Below, in pieces: positions 1 to 10,150 of a stretch of DNA of 64,000 nucleotides. The notes beneath the pieces are model-generated. The model worked only from the letters and a program-made list of their open reading frames with translations. It searched no databases and had not been told where the DNA came from. The position numbers and the translations under genes are program-made. Each line of letters opens with the position of its first letter. Position 1 is the stretch's first letter. Source of the stretch: Acanthochlamys bracteata (taxonomy: Eukaryota > Streptophyta > Magnoliopsida > Pandanales > Velloziaceae); assembly GCA_019914995.1 (NCBI GenBank), contig CM034126.1, positions 6,887,001 to 6,951,000 on the forward strand, read 5' to 3'.

Positions 1-3000
1 TGTATTTTGAGAATTGTTTTAGAAACACAAAATGAGGATGAACGTTTCCTATTTAAACAAACACCGTATATTTGTGGACTTCAGTTAAGATCATTACTCA
101 ATAAAAACTTGAAAGTTTATTTTGTTTTGTTTGTTTTGCTTTTGCAAGACAAGGTTGAAATGATTGAAAGTAGCATATTTTCTTCTGTATAACTAATGGC
201 TAAAAAATGGTCGCATATAGTCGCACATACAAACCTGTGTGGTACTATATGCGCCACTGTGCAACAAAACGAGATTTATGCGACGATTGTGTACGATTTG
301 TGCGTCTGGTCCGAATTATGCGACTCTAACTGATACGAATATCGTTATTGTTATTCTTTCTCTTTATATCAAATAAATTTCATATTGTGTTTCTTTTTCT
401 CAATGCCAAATAAGTTTTTTACTTTTCGCTATCCTTGCTTCCCGAAAATTTTATTATGAGCCATAAAAAAAATAGTAAGATGAAAATAAAAAAGAAGAAC
501 GTTAAGACATTTTAACGTACCTCGTGTAGCCATCATTAGTGTCGGTTGGAGACTCGTCGATGAACTAAGCTCAAGAGTGGACGGAATTGAGGTCAAGTTA
601 ATATAGTTTCATTATAAAAATTTTAAAAGCGGTGTCTAAATGGTTTGAGAAAAAAATGCAAACAATTTTAGAAAATCTGAATGAAAGTATTTTGATCTTT
701 TGACAAAACAAATTGACTTCAATTAAGATCATTACTCGCTTAATAAAAACTTAAAGCGTTATTTGCATCCTTTCAAAAATTATTTTTGGGTATCTCTATG
801 CAAATCGCTTCTACAATATGACAAGTCATTGAGTTTTTGCACAAAGCAAGAATGAAAAAACTCTCTCTTAGATTTTAAAGAATATTTCTAATTTAATATA
901 ATGAGTTGACAATATTTTAAAATACCACTTTATTTATATAACTATCGAAAACTATCAAGAAACTACCAAATAAATTTTAACCACTAATTCAAAAACTTTT
1001 TTCAAAAATAAAATAACTATCAATAATTAATTATCAAATTATTATTTATTTATTTGTATTTAAATAATTTCTAAAAAAAATTTGGAAGTCTGTTTTGTTT
1101 TTTTATATGTTGCTTTTGCAAGACGAGGTTGACATGATTGCTAGTAGCATTTTGCGTTCTGTATAATATCTTTGTTCTAATTTTGTTATGCAATTTCAAA
1201 AGTTAAAACGCATTTTCTTCTGGAACATGACACATGTACGATAATGCAAAACTATCTTCATTGCGGGTAGGTGACAAACTTTCTAACTTCAAATTAGATA
1301 TATATGCTCCTCTGTAATTATTTTTGTTTTATTTTTTTCTAAAAAGGAATTTGGTCAAACAAGAATCAAAACTTTCCTCTCCAAGCTTAACTCACATGAC
1401 CCATGTATCGGACTGCTCTGAACGCCACAACCACGATCATCTGCCCAGCTACCACATTCCGTTTACAAATATCTTTATAAATAAATTATAATAATATCAA
1501 GCAAGACTAAACAGGAGAAAAAAAAAAAATTATGACAAATCAAAACAACAGAGATTCCATCATCTGACTCACACATTCATAACTCAATCATATGAATGCA
1601 GAGAAATAATTATTGAATAACTCCTATAACAGCCATTAGTAGCTGACGTCATCTAACTGTTTTGGATTTCGTTCCTTCAGTCAATAAAAAAAAGGCACTT
1701 CGTTGACCGCCTCGCAACGACCGAGGTTCGGCTAATGTGGTCGGTTGGATAACCGTTAACTACCATGTTAGGGCATTTATGTTTTCCTTTATGATTCATG
1801 TTCAGAAGAAGAATGGCATGTGGTGTATTATACGTGCTTACCGATATCTTCGTATTCTATATATGTAAAATCGAGAAATGCATCCAGAATATTTACTAAA
1901 CTTTGAGTATTCTTTGTCAATTTAGTAAGCTATCCATGCAGTCAAATTGAATGTGTCACTGACGGAATTCAATTTCAATTCACTTCGTCTTACTGAGTTA
2001 TATTTTAAGCGAATAAATCCCGGCAGAATTGAATCCCGATTTGAACACTAACTGTGGTCACATTTGCAGAGCATGCATTGGTTCTAGACTTCTAATCTCT
2101 TATAGAAAGGAAAACTTCTTCTAATGGATGCATTTTAGAAGGGTCAATGATGATACTCTTCTCCATTCCTAGTTCCTTTAGGGAAGTGGATACCCTGCTG
2201 AATTGAATTTGAAGTTGAAGGTTCATGCATTTGATCTTTCTAGGTTTTTGAACATTTTCTTTTTTTCTTGTTGTTAATGTACATATGGTGAATCTTGAAG
2301 AGTTGCCAAATAAAAGAGAATTGAGTAATTGCATGTGGACGATTGATGAGTGATCACCTTACCTAGCGATGTGCAAAGGTAACTATGCGCCAAGTTGATA
2401 TATCTAGGTAACTGAGTCTTCTTGGATGAAGCATATGCATAGATACTATTACTTGATAATATCAATTAATGAAAACTTTGGAACAGGTTTTATCATTTTC
2501 CCAACTTAAATGTTTCGCAAAAGTGTAATGGCTAAAAACGACTGCTTGCCATGAATGTTAACAAAATGTTTTTTGTTCTTCCACCTCTCTTCCTACTTGT
2601 TTTGGCATCTGTGCTATCGAGTGCGGGTGAGATTATGATATTAATATCACTTGTTCTAAATTTTATTGTTGATGTTTTTCATAATCACATATCTATTTGA
2701 ACACATAAAGGAAACTTTCTTTTGAAAAGGGAACTATCTTTTTACAAAAGTGTGTTATTGAAAGTTGAGACCCATATTAATTTAGTTATTATGAAATATC
2801 ACATTCTTCGAACTTGATCACAATTATCTATATATATATATATATATTATAAAATAAAAATAAAGCTGAATCGCACACCTCGATGATATCTCTCTTCTGG
2901 ATTATTCCTAAGAACGAGGGACAAGAGTTTAAGAGGTTCAATATTATCAATATTTTAGATATAACATGAAGGAGTTGGGGGTTTTTACGGCTCAATTTCA

Positions 3001-4481
3001 CCCCACCAAAACCTCCAGTATTGATTATTGGTTGATACCTAAACAAAGATTTAACCTTTTGATTTTGACTGAAAAAGAAATTGTTATGTTTTCTGGAATT
3101 CAATTAGATTCATATTCATGAGAATCCAAGCATGTTAGTTAGTTTTGCATAGACCATCTTCGAGATGCAGGTTACCTAGTTTGAAGAACATGAAGCTCAC
3201 ATGTTGATTTTGAATGCTTTACTTAAATAAAAACCATCATATTCTGCTTGCTGTTTATTTAAATTAAGGAGGAAGAAGAATTAGGTCAAAGGTCGATTCC
3301 TTCACGTATTATGTGTTGTTTTATATATCCGTTAATTGTTTTTAGAAGGTAAGACAGGTTTCAATTAATCATATCATGCTGCTCAATCAACAATAATCAT
3401 GTGAGCATGTGAAGTGCGGAGTGCTCATATGTTGTTATGATTAGTGAATCCTAATCATGATGCTTAGATTCTAATTATGCTAACAACGAGCGCGTATGAT
3501 CACGCCAAAGCATCAACTAAAACTAACAGATTACACTGAATCCAAGGTGCGAATCTCATTATGTCACGAGTATATGTTCTCAAATACATTTGATTCTTCA
3601 AACATAATTCTCCATATTTCATTCCCCTGAGTGGAAGGTTTTTAATTCACGGGTAGTCACTCCTTAACACCAATAAGAAGAAACAAGAAGGACCATCATT
3701 AAAATTTTGAGCAAGCAGCTTATGTCGTTTTAGGAGATGCTTCTAGCTCCCATTCGTTTCATAAAACATATAATTTGAAATTGAATGGCGTTCATCATAG
3801 GAGGACGTCACCTTTCCATCGTCAAATTAAAATACACGTCCTAAACTGTATTGCACCCAAGTTAAAAGTAACTTATTTTGTCAATATAGACGGCCTAAAC
3901 TGAAATTCAAGAGCCATACTGGAAATACCGTATCTACATTTCATGTTCCTTCAAGATGGCATTATTTTGGTTGTAAATACTATTGACTAACAATTGCATG
4001 TTCCTTCAAGAAGGCATTCTGAATTTGGAAAGTGCTTTCGAAACATACAAATGTTTGCCACAATTGAATTCTTCATTGCACCTAAATCTAGTTAGTAGTT
4101 GCGATACCAGTTCCATACTCGCAACAATTACTAATAATTCACTAAGACATTTACTGGAAAAGGTCATGCCTCAAGAGGTAATGTTTAACTTGGAACATTG
4201 AATCAACAATCTGAAAGCATGAATCACTGCAGCACCCAAAAAATGCCACACCAGACGAATAAACGAGAAGACTTTCTCGAGGGCGCACTCTCCATTCTTA
4301 GCAGGTATCTTTTACACAATACAAAATTACCTAAAGCGGAAAATTGCATTCTCATAACCAAATTAATACATTAGGTAGCAACATCAGGGGTGCTGGCAAA
4401 AAATTTGCATCGCATTCTAGTGGCTCCCTACTTTAATTTCTTTGTACGTTGGTTTCTATTTCAATCACCAGGACAACGTAA
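1..4481. other. Intergenic DNA left of DPH4
   Basis: No gene can be supported here. The short open frames are interrupted, lack recognisable motifs and sit in AT-rich DNA. Visible structure: an old direct duplication (75-190 against 713-1167), a cluster of GCGACT/GTCGCA-like words at 205-330, and an AT dinucleotide run at about 2828-2850. The part nearest 4481 should contain the 3' UTR and polyadenylation region of the minus-strand DPH4 gene, but I could not place its end. Confidence 0.6.
75..1167. repeat. Old direct duplication, second copy interrupted
   Basis: The stretch at about 78-190 (GACTTCAGTTAAGATCATTA followed later by TTGCTTTTGCAAGAC) reappears in the same orientation as two blocks, about 713-750 and 1087-1167. 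About 340 bp of AT-rich DNA separates the two halves of the second copy. Word order and local context are preserved, which indicates a local duplication followed by an insertion in the right copy, or a deletion in the left one. No coding content was recognised, and the copies differ at many positions. Confidence 0.6.
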
Positions 4482-4991
4482 CTAGTTAGTTACCATTACA
4501 TGGATTTTAAGAGAACACGAACTACAAGGTAGAAGTATAGAAACTGAGGGCATATCAATGGGTTCCTCTGCCATGATTCTCATTTTACCTAAAGGTATAC
4601 CTATGTCCAGCAGCTCCGTGGAAGTGACAGAGAAATAATCTCCACATCCACACTGATAAGAAAGCTCTTCAACATCACCAACGGCTTCAACATCCATTTC
4701 ATCCAGACTTATTCTCTCTGCTACAACTTCAAGTTTTTGCCTTGTGGCTCTCAACTCCTTATCATAGTTAGCTCTCGATTTTGGATCACAAAGAACTTCC
4801 CATGCTTTTTGAATACTTGGAAATCCTCCTTCCTGTCCAATGTCTGAATCGATTGTGTTTGATTTAGCAAACAACTTATCCGGATGAGAACTAAGGACCG
4901 CGGCCTTATATCTTGCACGGATTTCTTCATAACTTGCACATTCTTTTACAGAGAGGACATCATAGAGTGTCTTTTTATTCACAGCAAGCAT
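4482..4991 (-). CDS. DPH4: DPH4/JJJ3-type J-domain + CSL zinc-finger protein
   Basis: A single coding exon of 169 residues. Residues about 8-80 form a J domain: LYDVL near the start of helix I, the invariant HPD tripeptide at 36-38, and a helix III/IV region ending ANYDKEL. After a short acidic linker comes a CSL-type zinc finger: CGCGDYF with Cys114 and Cys116, a STELLDIG segment, and CSSC with Cys156 and Cys159. This J-plus-CSL order and length are diagnostic of DPH4 (yeast Jjj3). In that family the protein binds iron or zinc and supports the first steps of diphthamide formation on elongation factor 2, probably through the DPH1/DPH2 iron-sulfur enzyme. The start is an ATG 20 nt after a good 3' splice site (acceptor AG at 5012-5013), so the 5' UTR is probably split by an intron. 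The frame is intact with all metal ligands present, so it is likely functional. The role comes from family knowledge, not from this sequence. Confidence 0.92.
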   Translation of the reverse strand: MLAVNKKTLYDVLSVKECASYEEIRARYKAAVLSSHPDKLFAKSNTIDSDIGQEGGFPSIQKAWEVLCDPKSRANYDKELRATRQKLEVVAERISLDEMDVEAVGDVEELSYQCGCGDYFSVTSTELLDIGIPLGKMRIMAEEPIDMPSVSILLPCSSCSLKIHVMVTN

Positions 4992-5037
4992 GTTGAGAGC
5001 TTTTCAGTTACCTGTAATACCGATTACAAGGGTAATG

Positions 5038-5189
5038 AAGTTAGCAAATTGATCCGGCATGCTAATTCAAAATAGAAACTCTTCATAGAAATGGCATACG
5101 ATAACGAAGATATAAGTTAGCAAATTGATCCGGTATGCTAATTCAAAATAGAAACTCTTCATAGAAAATGCATACGATAACGAAGATAT
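5038..5189. repeat. Tandem duplication, 76-bp unit x2
   Basis: A 76-bp unit beginning AAGTTAGCAAATTGATCCGG (5038-5113) is followed directly by a second copy (5114-5189). The copies differ at only a few positions, for example GGCATGC versus GGTATGC and GAAATGG versus GAAAATG. It lies inside the proposed 5'UTR intron of DPH4, so it should not affect the protein. High identity suggests a recent replication-slippage or repair duplication. Confidence 0.9.
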
Positions 5190-5716
5190 AGAACGATTAA
5201 GCATTCAAGCATATCTGCAATTTTTACCAACCTTCAGATATGGATAATGCAAGGACTAACAATGACAAAACATGCTTCGTTTCTTTAAATAGCCTCACAT
5301 TTTCAAGTAAAAAATGTCTAACTTCTTAAAAGAGGATAGTACAATTTCTTGTTGTCTGAACAATTATGTTGACTCACAGTAAATGACCAAGTTTTTGCAG
5401 TACCCAATCTGGATCATAACCAGCACCACACTAAATCAAGACCAGATAAGACTTAAGCTTGGCCTAACCCGATCAACCTAAGCTCATACTCAAACACAAT
5501 TCGTGCTGTAATTTAAAATTTTGGACACTCCCATATAAACTCAAGAGAAAACGTAAGCAATTACATAACCATAACATAGTATCCAGAACAAATACCAAAT
5601 TGAAACAATTTGGAGGTGTTATAACTGATACTGGTATTATTAAAAGTCAGTTTTCGAGGTTCAATTCTGCAAACAGTAGAAAGTCCAGATATATATACAA
5701 ATTTGCAAAAGCTCAC

Positions 5717-5835
5717 CAATTCCTCTGGAAGCAAAAGAGACGGCTAGCGAACAGAACTTTTCCCTCTGCTAGGAAGACCAATCTAATATCTGATTCAATC
5801 AGACTACCTTTGAATCGGTGAGTTCAGGTAGTAAC
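5717..5835 (-). other. Probable 5'UTR exon 1 of DPH4 gene
   Basis: On the minus strand a TC-rich leader-like block ends in GGAATTG|GTGAGC, a good 5' splice donor at 5711-5716. Pairing it with the acceptor at 5012-5013 gives a 705-bp 5'UTR intron ending 20 nt before the DPH4 ATG. The block has a diverged counterpart in front of the gene at 20.9-21.4 kb, also ending in a donor (GTGAGT). The upstream boundary (transcription start) is a guess. Evidence is splice-site quality plus conservation between the two copies; there are no transcript data. Confidence 0.5.
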
Positions 5836-6829
5836 TAGTAGATTGTTTTACATCTCAAATTATACTACAATTTTTGTAAGGATTTCTAGTGGCGAGTCAG
5901 TTATTGGGTTTTTATATGGTACAAAATTTGTTTGTTCCTTTTAGACTGATTTCTGAATAAGAACTTGATTTACGTATACATAATGATTCAAAACATTGAC
6001 TTCTATTGATTAGTATACAGTTCTTTGCACCTTCTAGTAGTCGAAATATGGTATTGTAGGATGGATCTTGTAGGATATATGATGCATGGTAAAATAGTGC
6101 ATCTCCAAAATGTTGCGGTTTAGGCGATTATCTAGTATTGCTAAATGTCTAGTTCCTCTTACTTCTACGATCTTTATTAAAAAAAAAAATCTATTCAAAA
6201 ATTGGAAGAATTCAGTTAGAAATTCCATATCCATAATGAATCAGTTTGCGGTGGTTATTCAAAATTGTTTTTCATGAAAGTAGAGATATTTAACAGAAGT
6301 AGATTAGGTAAGGAGAGCTGAGACATGAAATGAGGCTCCACTTATAACTGTGGTTGCTACTTTGTTGCTTGGTTTAGAGGTTTCTTCTGCTAGAACACAA
6401 ACAACTGCGTATTTAGAGATAACACACTGAAACAATAGATTAGACGTTCTATGCAAGTAGCAATGCAGCTACCCGTTGTGCGACATGTAACTACTGCGTA
6501 GACATTCGAAGCTCCACAGTTTATAACGTAAGAATAAGTCCATTACTTGTTTCTTGTATGACCATTGTAATTTACTAGAGAAAGAGTCTATACAAGACCA
6601 AGTAGGAGCAACAAAGTTAGCCTGCTACAGCTAATATATAATATTCTAAATTTTTGTTCAAGGATAATTTTAGCATATAAACTATTTCTTATTTGACCGA
6701 CTAATCAACTATCTACAAGTAGTTGATTATTTACTATTAGCGGTCCTACTCTTGCTTCGTCTTCCAACAAACAATCTTGTGTTGTGCTATTTAGCAGGGA
6801 GCTCAAATGTATTGCCTGACTCTTTTAAG

Positions 6830-7085
6830 CAAAGATGTCTTTAGATTAGAAAATTTATGAGACATTTGCTTTGTCAATATGCCTAAGAGTCCTATTACTA
6901 TGTATTGTGATAATAAAGCTGTTATTCACAACATGAAAAACAAGACGAAAAATGAGCAATAATGAGCATAAAGTTAAATTTGCTTTGAAGAAAGGTAACA
7001 CGAGCTTGGAGTACCCCCTATGAATCAAATGATTATAAATCCACTCACAAAACCAGCAAATGATGGGAAAATTAGTAAGACTATG
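6830..7085 (+). pseudogene. Copia RNase H remnant (copy A)
   Basis: Broken plus-strand reading frames here recall the RNase H end of copia Pol. TATTGTGATAATAAAGCTGT reads as the YCDNKAV-type motif, followed by a GAGCATAAAGTTAAATTTGC block and AATCCACTCACAAAACC, read as NPLTKP, near the usual Pol C-terminus. Stops and frameshifts are frequent, and no LTR was recognised nearby. The same remnant is at 22090-22380 in copy B, so the insertion predates the segmental duplication. Confidence 0.55.
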
Positions 7086-7517
7086 GAGGTTTGGGATTAT
7101 TATAAGTTATGAGCTAGCCTTACAATTCATACTCTAACACGCTAAAATTCAAAGATATGACTCTTTGTTCTAATAACCATGTAACAAGAGAACTTGGCAA
7201 AGTTGTCGAGCAATTACCTGTGAAATGCATAAAACTTTCAAGGAAATACTAGGGTAATTAAATTAAGGCTATTTTTATAATCTCATATGTGATGGATATA
7301 TTATTAATCCACGAGTTTGAATTTGATCATTCATAAATACATTACCTTCCTAGACTGAACAAGGGTCGTGGACACCTATGATGAGCTTGCTTTTGAGGAG
7401 AGCTTGTTTCGTAAGATGGTGGGTGAGAACTAAAGGGTATTTAGCTTATGATCTCTTTGTATCAATTATTGATATGGCATGTTAATGGGAAATAACTTTC
7501 GTTCCACTAGTATGATC

Positions 7518-8064
7518 TAGGGGTGGCAAATTTCGACCCGACCCGAAAATCCGACCCGAAAAAGTCGGATTCGGATCAAGCCTTAGTCGGATTTGGGTCG
7601 ATTTCGGGTCGACCTGAAATCGACCCGAAAAATTTAAACAGGTTCGGGTTGACCCGAAAATGATCCGTTTAACTATTTATATAGTATATATTACTTAATA
7701 ATTAGAAAAAAATAGCAAAAAATTTGAATTTAATTTGTATATATATAATTTTAATTTATCTTAATTTTAACTAATTTTTATTTAATTTATAAATTTGTCA
7801 AAATTAATATTTTTTCTTTTTAAATATATCATAATTAATAATTTTGATATATTATTATTAAAAATTAATATTTATAAGTTTTATTTAATAATTTAATTAT
7901 TAAATGGATCGACCCGAGTTTGATCCGGTTATAAATAGGTTGGATTAGGGTTGACAATTTTGACCCATATAAATAAATGGGTCAGATTAGGGTTGAACAT
8001 TTTTAACCCGGTTATTATATGGGTCGATCCGGAACCGACCCATGAACCCATATTGCCACCCCTA
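7518..8064. mobile_element. hAT-like MITE, 547 bp, TSD GTATGATC
   Basis: The element starts TAGGGGTGGCAAA and ends TTGCCACCCCTA, giving terminal inverted repeats of at least 12 bp. It is flanked by perfect 8-bp duplications GTATGATC (7510-7517 and 8065-8072). An 8-bp target duplication with this TIR type is typical of the hAT superfamily. The ends are rich in GACCCGA/TCGGGTC subterminal repeats, the centre is very AT-rich, and there is no coding capacity. A second family member lies at 48101-48651 with a near-identical centre. The insertion is in copy A of the segmental duplication only. Confidence 0.9.
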
Positions 8065-8605
8065 GTATGATCTGTAAATGCTTTTCTTTTACTTTAGTTT
8101 TTAATCTCTTTTAAAGTTAGATTGCTAATCACGAGTTGTTGATATCTACCTCCTATTCTTCATCTAGTACAAAAAACAATCACTATACAATATATGTTTT
8201 CTATTCTTGATCAAGAGTTGAAGCAATCCCATATACAATAAAAGCAAGATGGAAAAGGGTTAATATTAGAGAGTTTATGAGCCCATTAACTTGAACTTTG
8301 GGTTAGATTGAACTCTATTATATGTGGTGAAAGCCCTCAAGGGTAACCCCTTTTTTTTTTGTTAGCTCGTTCGGTGATGTGTCTAACCAACAATTTTATA
8401 CTAAACTATAGTTAGATTTCACATTATTGACTACTATTGATGGATTTTGTTTCTTATAAAATGTTTCCGTAAATATACAATAGTTGTATTCATTTCTTGA
8501 AAGTGTTGTCAACGGCTCGCAAAAATAGTTATTATTATGCAAAAAAGCTTTCTCTTCATTGCTTTATCCCTTTGTTCTCCCCTAACCATCACTCTACATT
8601 AGTCA

Positions 8606-10150
8606 TAATTTATGGTATCACATAGAACAAATACTTTTTTCTAATTCAAGATTCACAATCTCAATTACCACATTGATCTGTAGTGTTCAGTTTCCATTCG
8701 GTACTTCATCTACTTTAGATATGGAAAGTTATACTTGCTGCTTGACTTCATATTGAAATAATGCTTTAAGCTTGTGTTGTAGGGTGAAATTTGGTTCTCT
8801 AAGCAATTGGTGAAAGTAAAATTGGCAAATCCGACGAGGGCATCAATTCAAAAAACTCTCTAGGTTGACGGGACGTGGGGTTGACCCACTGGCCAACAGG
8901 TCGACCCGATTTAGATCGATCTTCATCGCTCTTATCCTTACTCAGCTAGAGCCATTCCCAACTAGCAACAATCTCTTCTTCCAACAACAAATAATCATTA
9001 ATTCGTTCAAGCTTCGACAACCGAAGCTCGCACTTAGTTAATGACATCACATGCGAAAGTAGAGAAGTTGCGTCTAGACTTTTTTGCTTTTTCTGACGTC
9101 TCCGATGCGATGGTTACTGCTGGTGGTTAGAATTTCTTCTCCTTATTACGACCTTTTTGATTTCTGATCATCGAGGATACTACCGCCCCTTGCTTTCACA
9201 TTCAAGAGTAGGTGTTCCTTACCCCATTGCTGCAACTCGTGCGCATATCTCTCAACGATTCAGGGTTTGGTTATCATTGGTGGTTTATCGACTTATAGAA
9301 GAAGAAGAATGAAGTTGGGAACAAAGATATTTAGGATTGATCTACAAATTACTAGCTGCTTGAATTCACTTTTTTTTTTTTTGTAAAGACCATCATAGGC
9401 AAGACCAGAGACTACATTGCGTCAACCAAGTGAAGATTTTTACTTTTAGTTTTTTTTTTTAAATAAGTTTCGAGTCGACCCGTTCAACCAAGTCGACAGG
9501 TTAACCAGGAACATGTCCATGGTCGACTATAGGAGCGGTTTAAATACCCGAACTGTTTTTGATCCGGGTCAATGGGGTCTGAGGCGACCCAGGCCGTCTG
9601 GTCAAGTACGGTCTGCCAACACTGTGTAAAGTAACATTATGGCACCTTGCTAGCTTGCTCATGCAACATATACTACAAGAGAGTAAGTACAGATGAAATC
9701 CGGCTTTGTGGCCAGGAGATCCGAAATGCAGCTAGCTAAAAGTTTTGCAACCTGCAAGATTTAGAATTTGCTGATTATGCAATCTATCACAGGCTACCTG
9801 CTTGTTGTTTTAGTTAACTAGCAATTAATACGCACTCAATTAGCGATGGTTGATACTATTAAGAACTTAACTTTGTCGAACTACATGTTCAACATAGATC
9901 TTGATCGAAGAAGAAGTAGAAAGGTTCATCAGCAACCAAATACTTAGGGAAGTATAAACAAAGATTGAATTTGAATCAGACCTGATCGAAGAAGACGAAG
10001 AAGAAGTGCCAAATCTTCGAGTCAGCCGGCGAGCTCCAAAACTGCAAAGAATCACCGACAACGACAGCGGCGTCGGAAGAGGAGAATATGAGTGCGAATA
10101 TTCGATCGAAACGGGGATTCAATCGTCGAACCAGAATTAGAATGAAATTT
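8606..10150. other. Intergenic, with 5'-exon-like block near 10.0 kb
   Basis: No intact gene is visible. About 8830-9620 contains dispersed words GTCGACCCG and TTGACCCA, unlike the neighbouring AT-rich DNA, and may be an old inserted element. I found no convincing terminal repeats or target duplication. At 9981-10140 a GC-richer, TC-rich (minus strand) block ends in a donor-like CAG|GTCTGA, described separately. Confidence 0.5.
9981..10140 (-). other. Orphan 5'-exon-like block (possible UTR exon)
   Basis: Read on the minus strand, this 160-bp block is TC-rich (TTCTTCTTCGTCTTCTTCG), has clearly higher GC content than its surroundings, and ends GATCAG|GTCTGA, a plausible splice donor. Immediately upstream on the minus strand (10150-10215) is AT-rich promoter-like DNA with a CCAAT word (GCACCCAATCAAC). 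No ATG-initiated frame of useful length exists inside, so it looks like a 5' untranslated first exon. It could be an alternative first exon of DPH4 or a remnant of a lost gene; no downstream partner exon could be assigned. Confidence 0.35.

Larger units (their letters stand above)
5640..8605. repeat. Segmental duplication, copy A (upstream of DPH4)
   Basis: Nearly the whole interval can be matched by eye, in the same orientation, to 21425-23602. Shared landmarks in order: TTTGCAAACAGTAGAAA-like sequence with the 5'UTR exon, GAAGACCAATC, a CAGACTAATTTCTG-like block, CATCTCCAAAATGTTG, a copia RNase H remnant, GAACTTGGCAAA with GTCGAGCAATTA, ATTCTTCATCTAG, and finally TTTCTCTTCATTGCTTT. Copy A carries an inserted MITE (7518-8064) and extra sequence around 6300-6780. 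Copy B has about 170 bp extra at 22780-22950. The copies are strongly diverged by substitutions and small indels, so the duplication is not recent. It covers the probable promoter and 5'UTR exon of DPH4. Confidence 0.75.

Noticed and set aside
8830-9620. A discrete transposon rich in GTCGACCCG words
   Set aside because: Composition is unlike its neighbours, but I could not find matching termini or target duplications.
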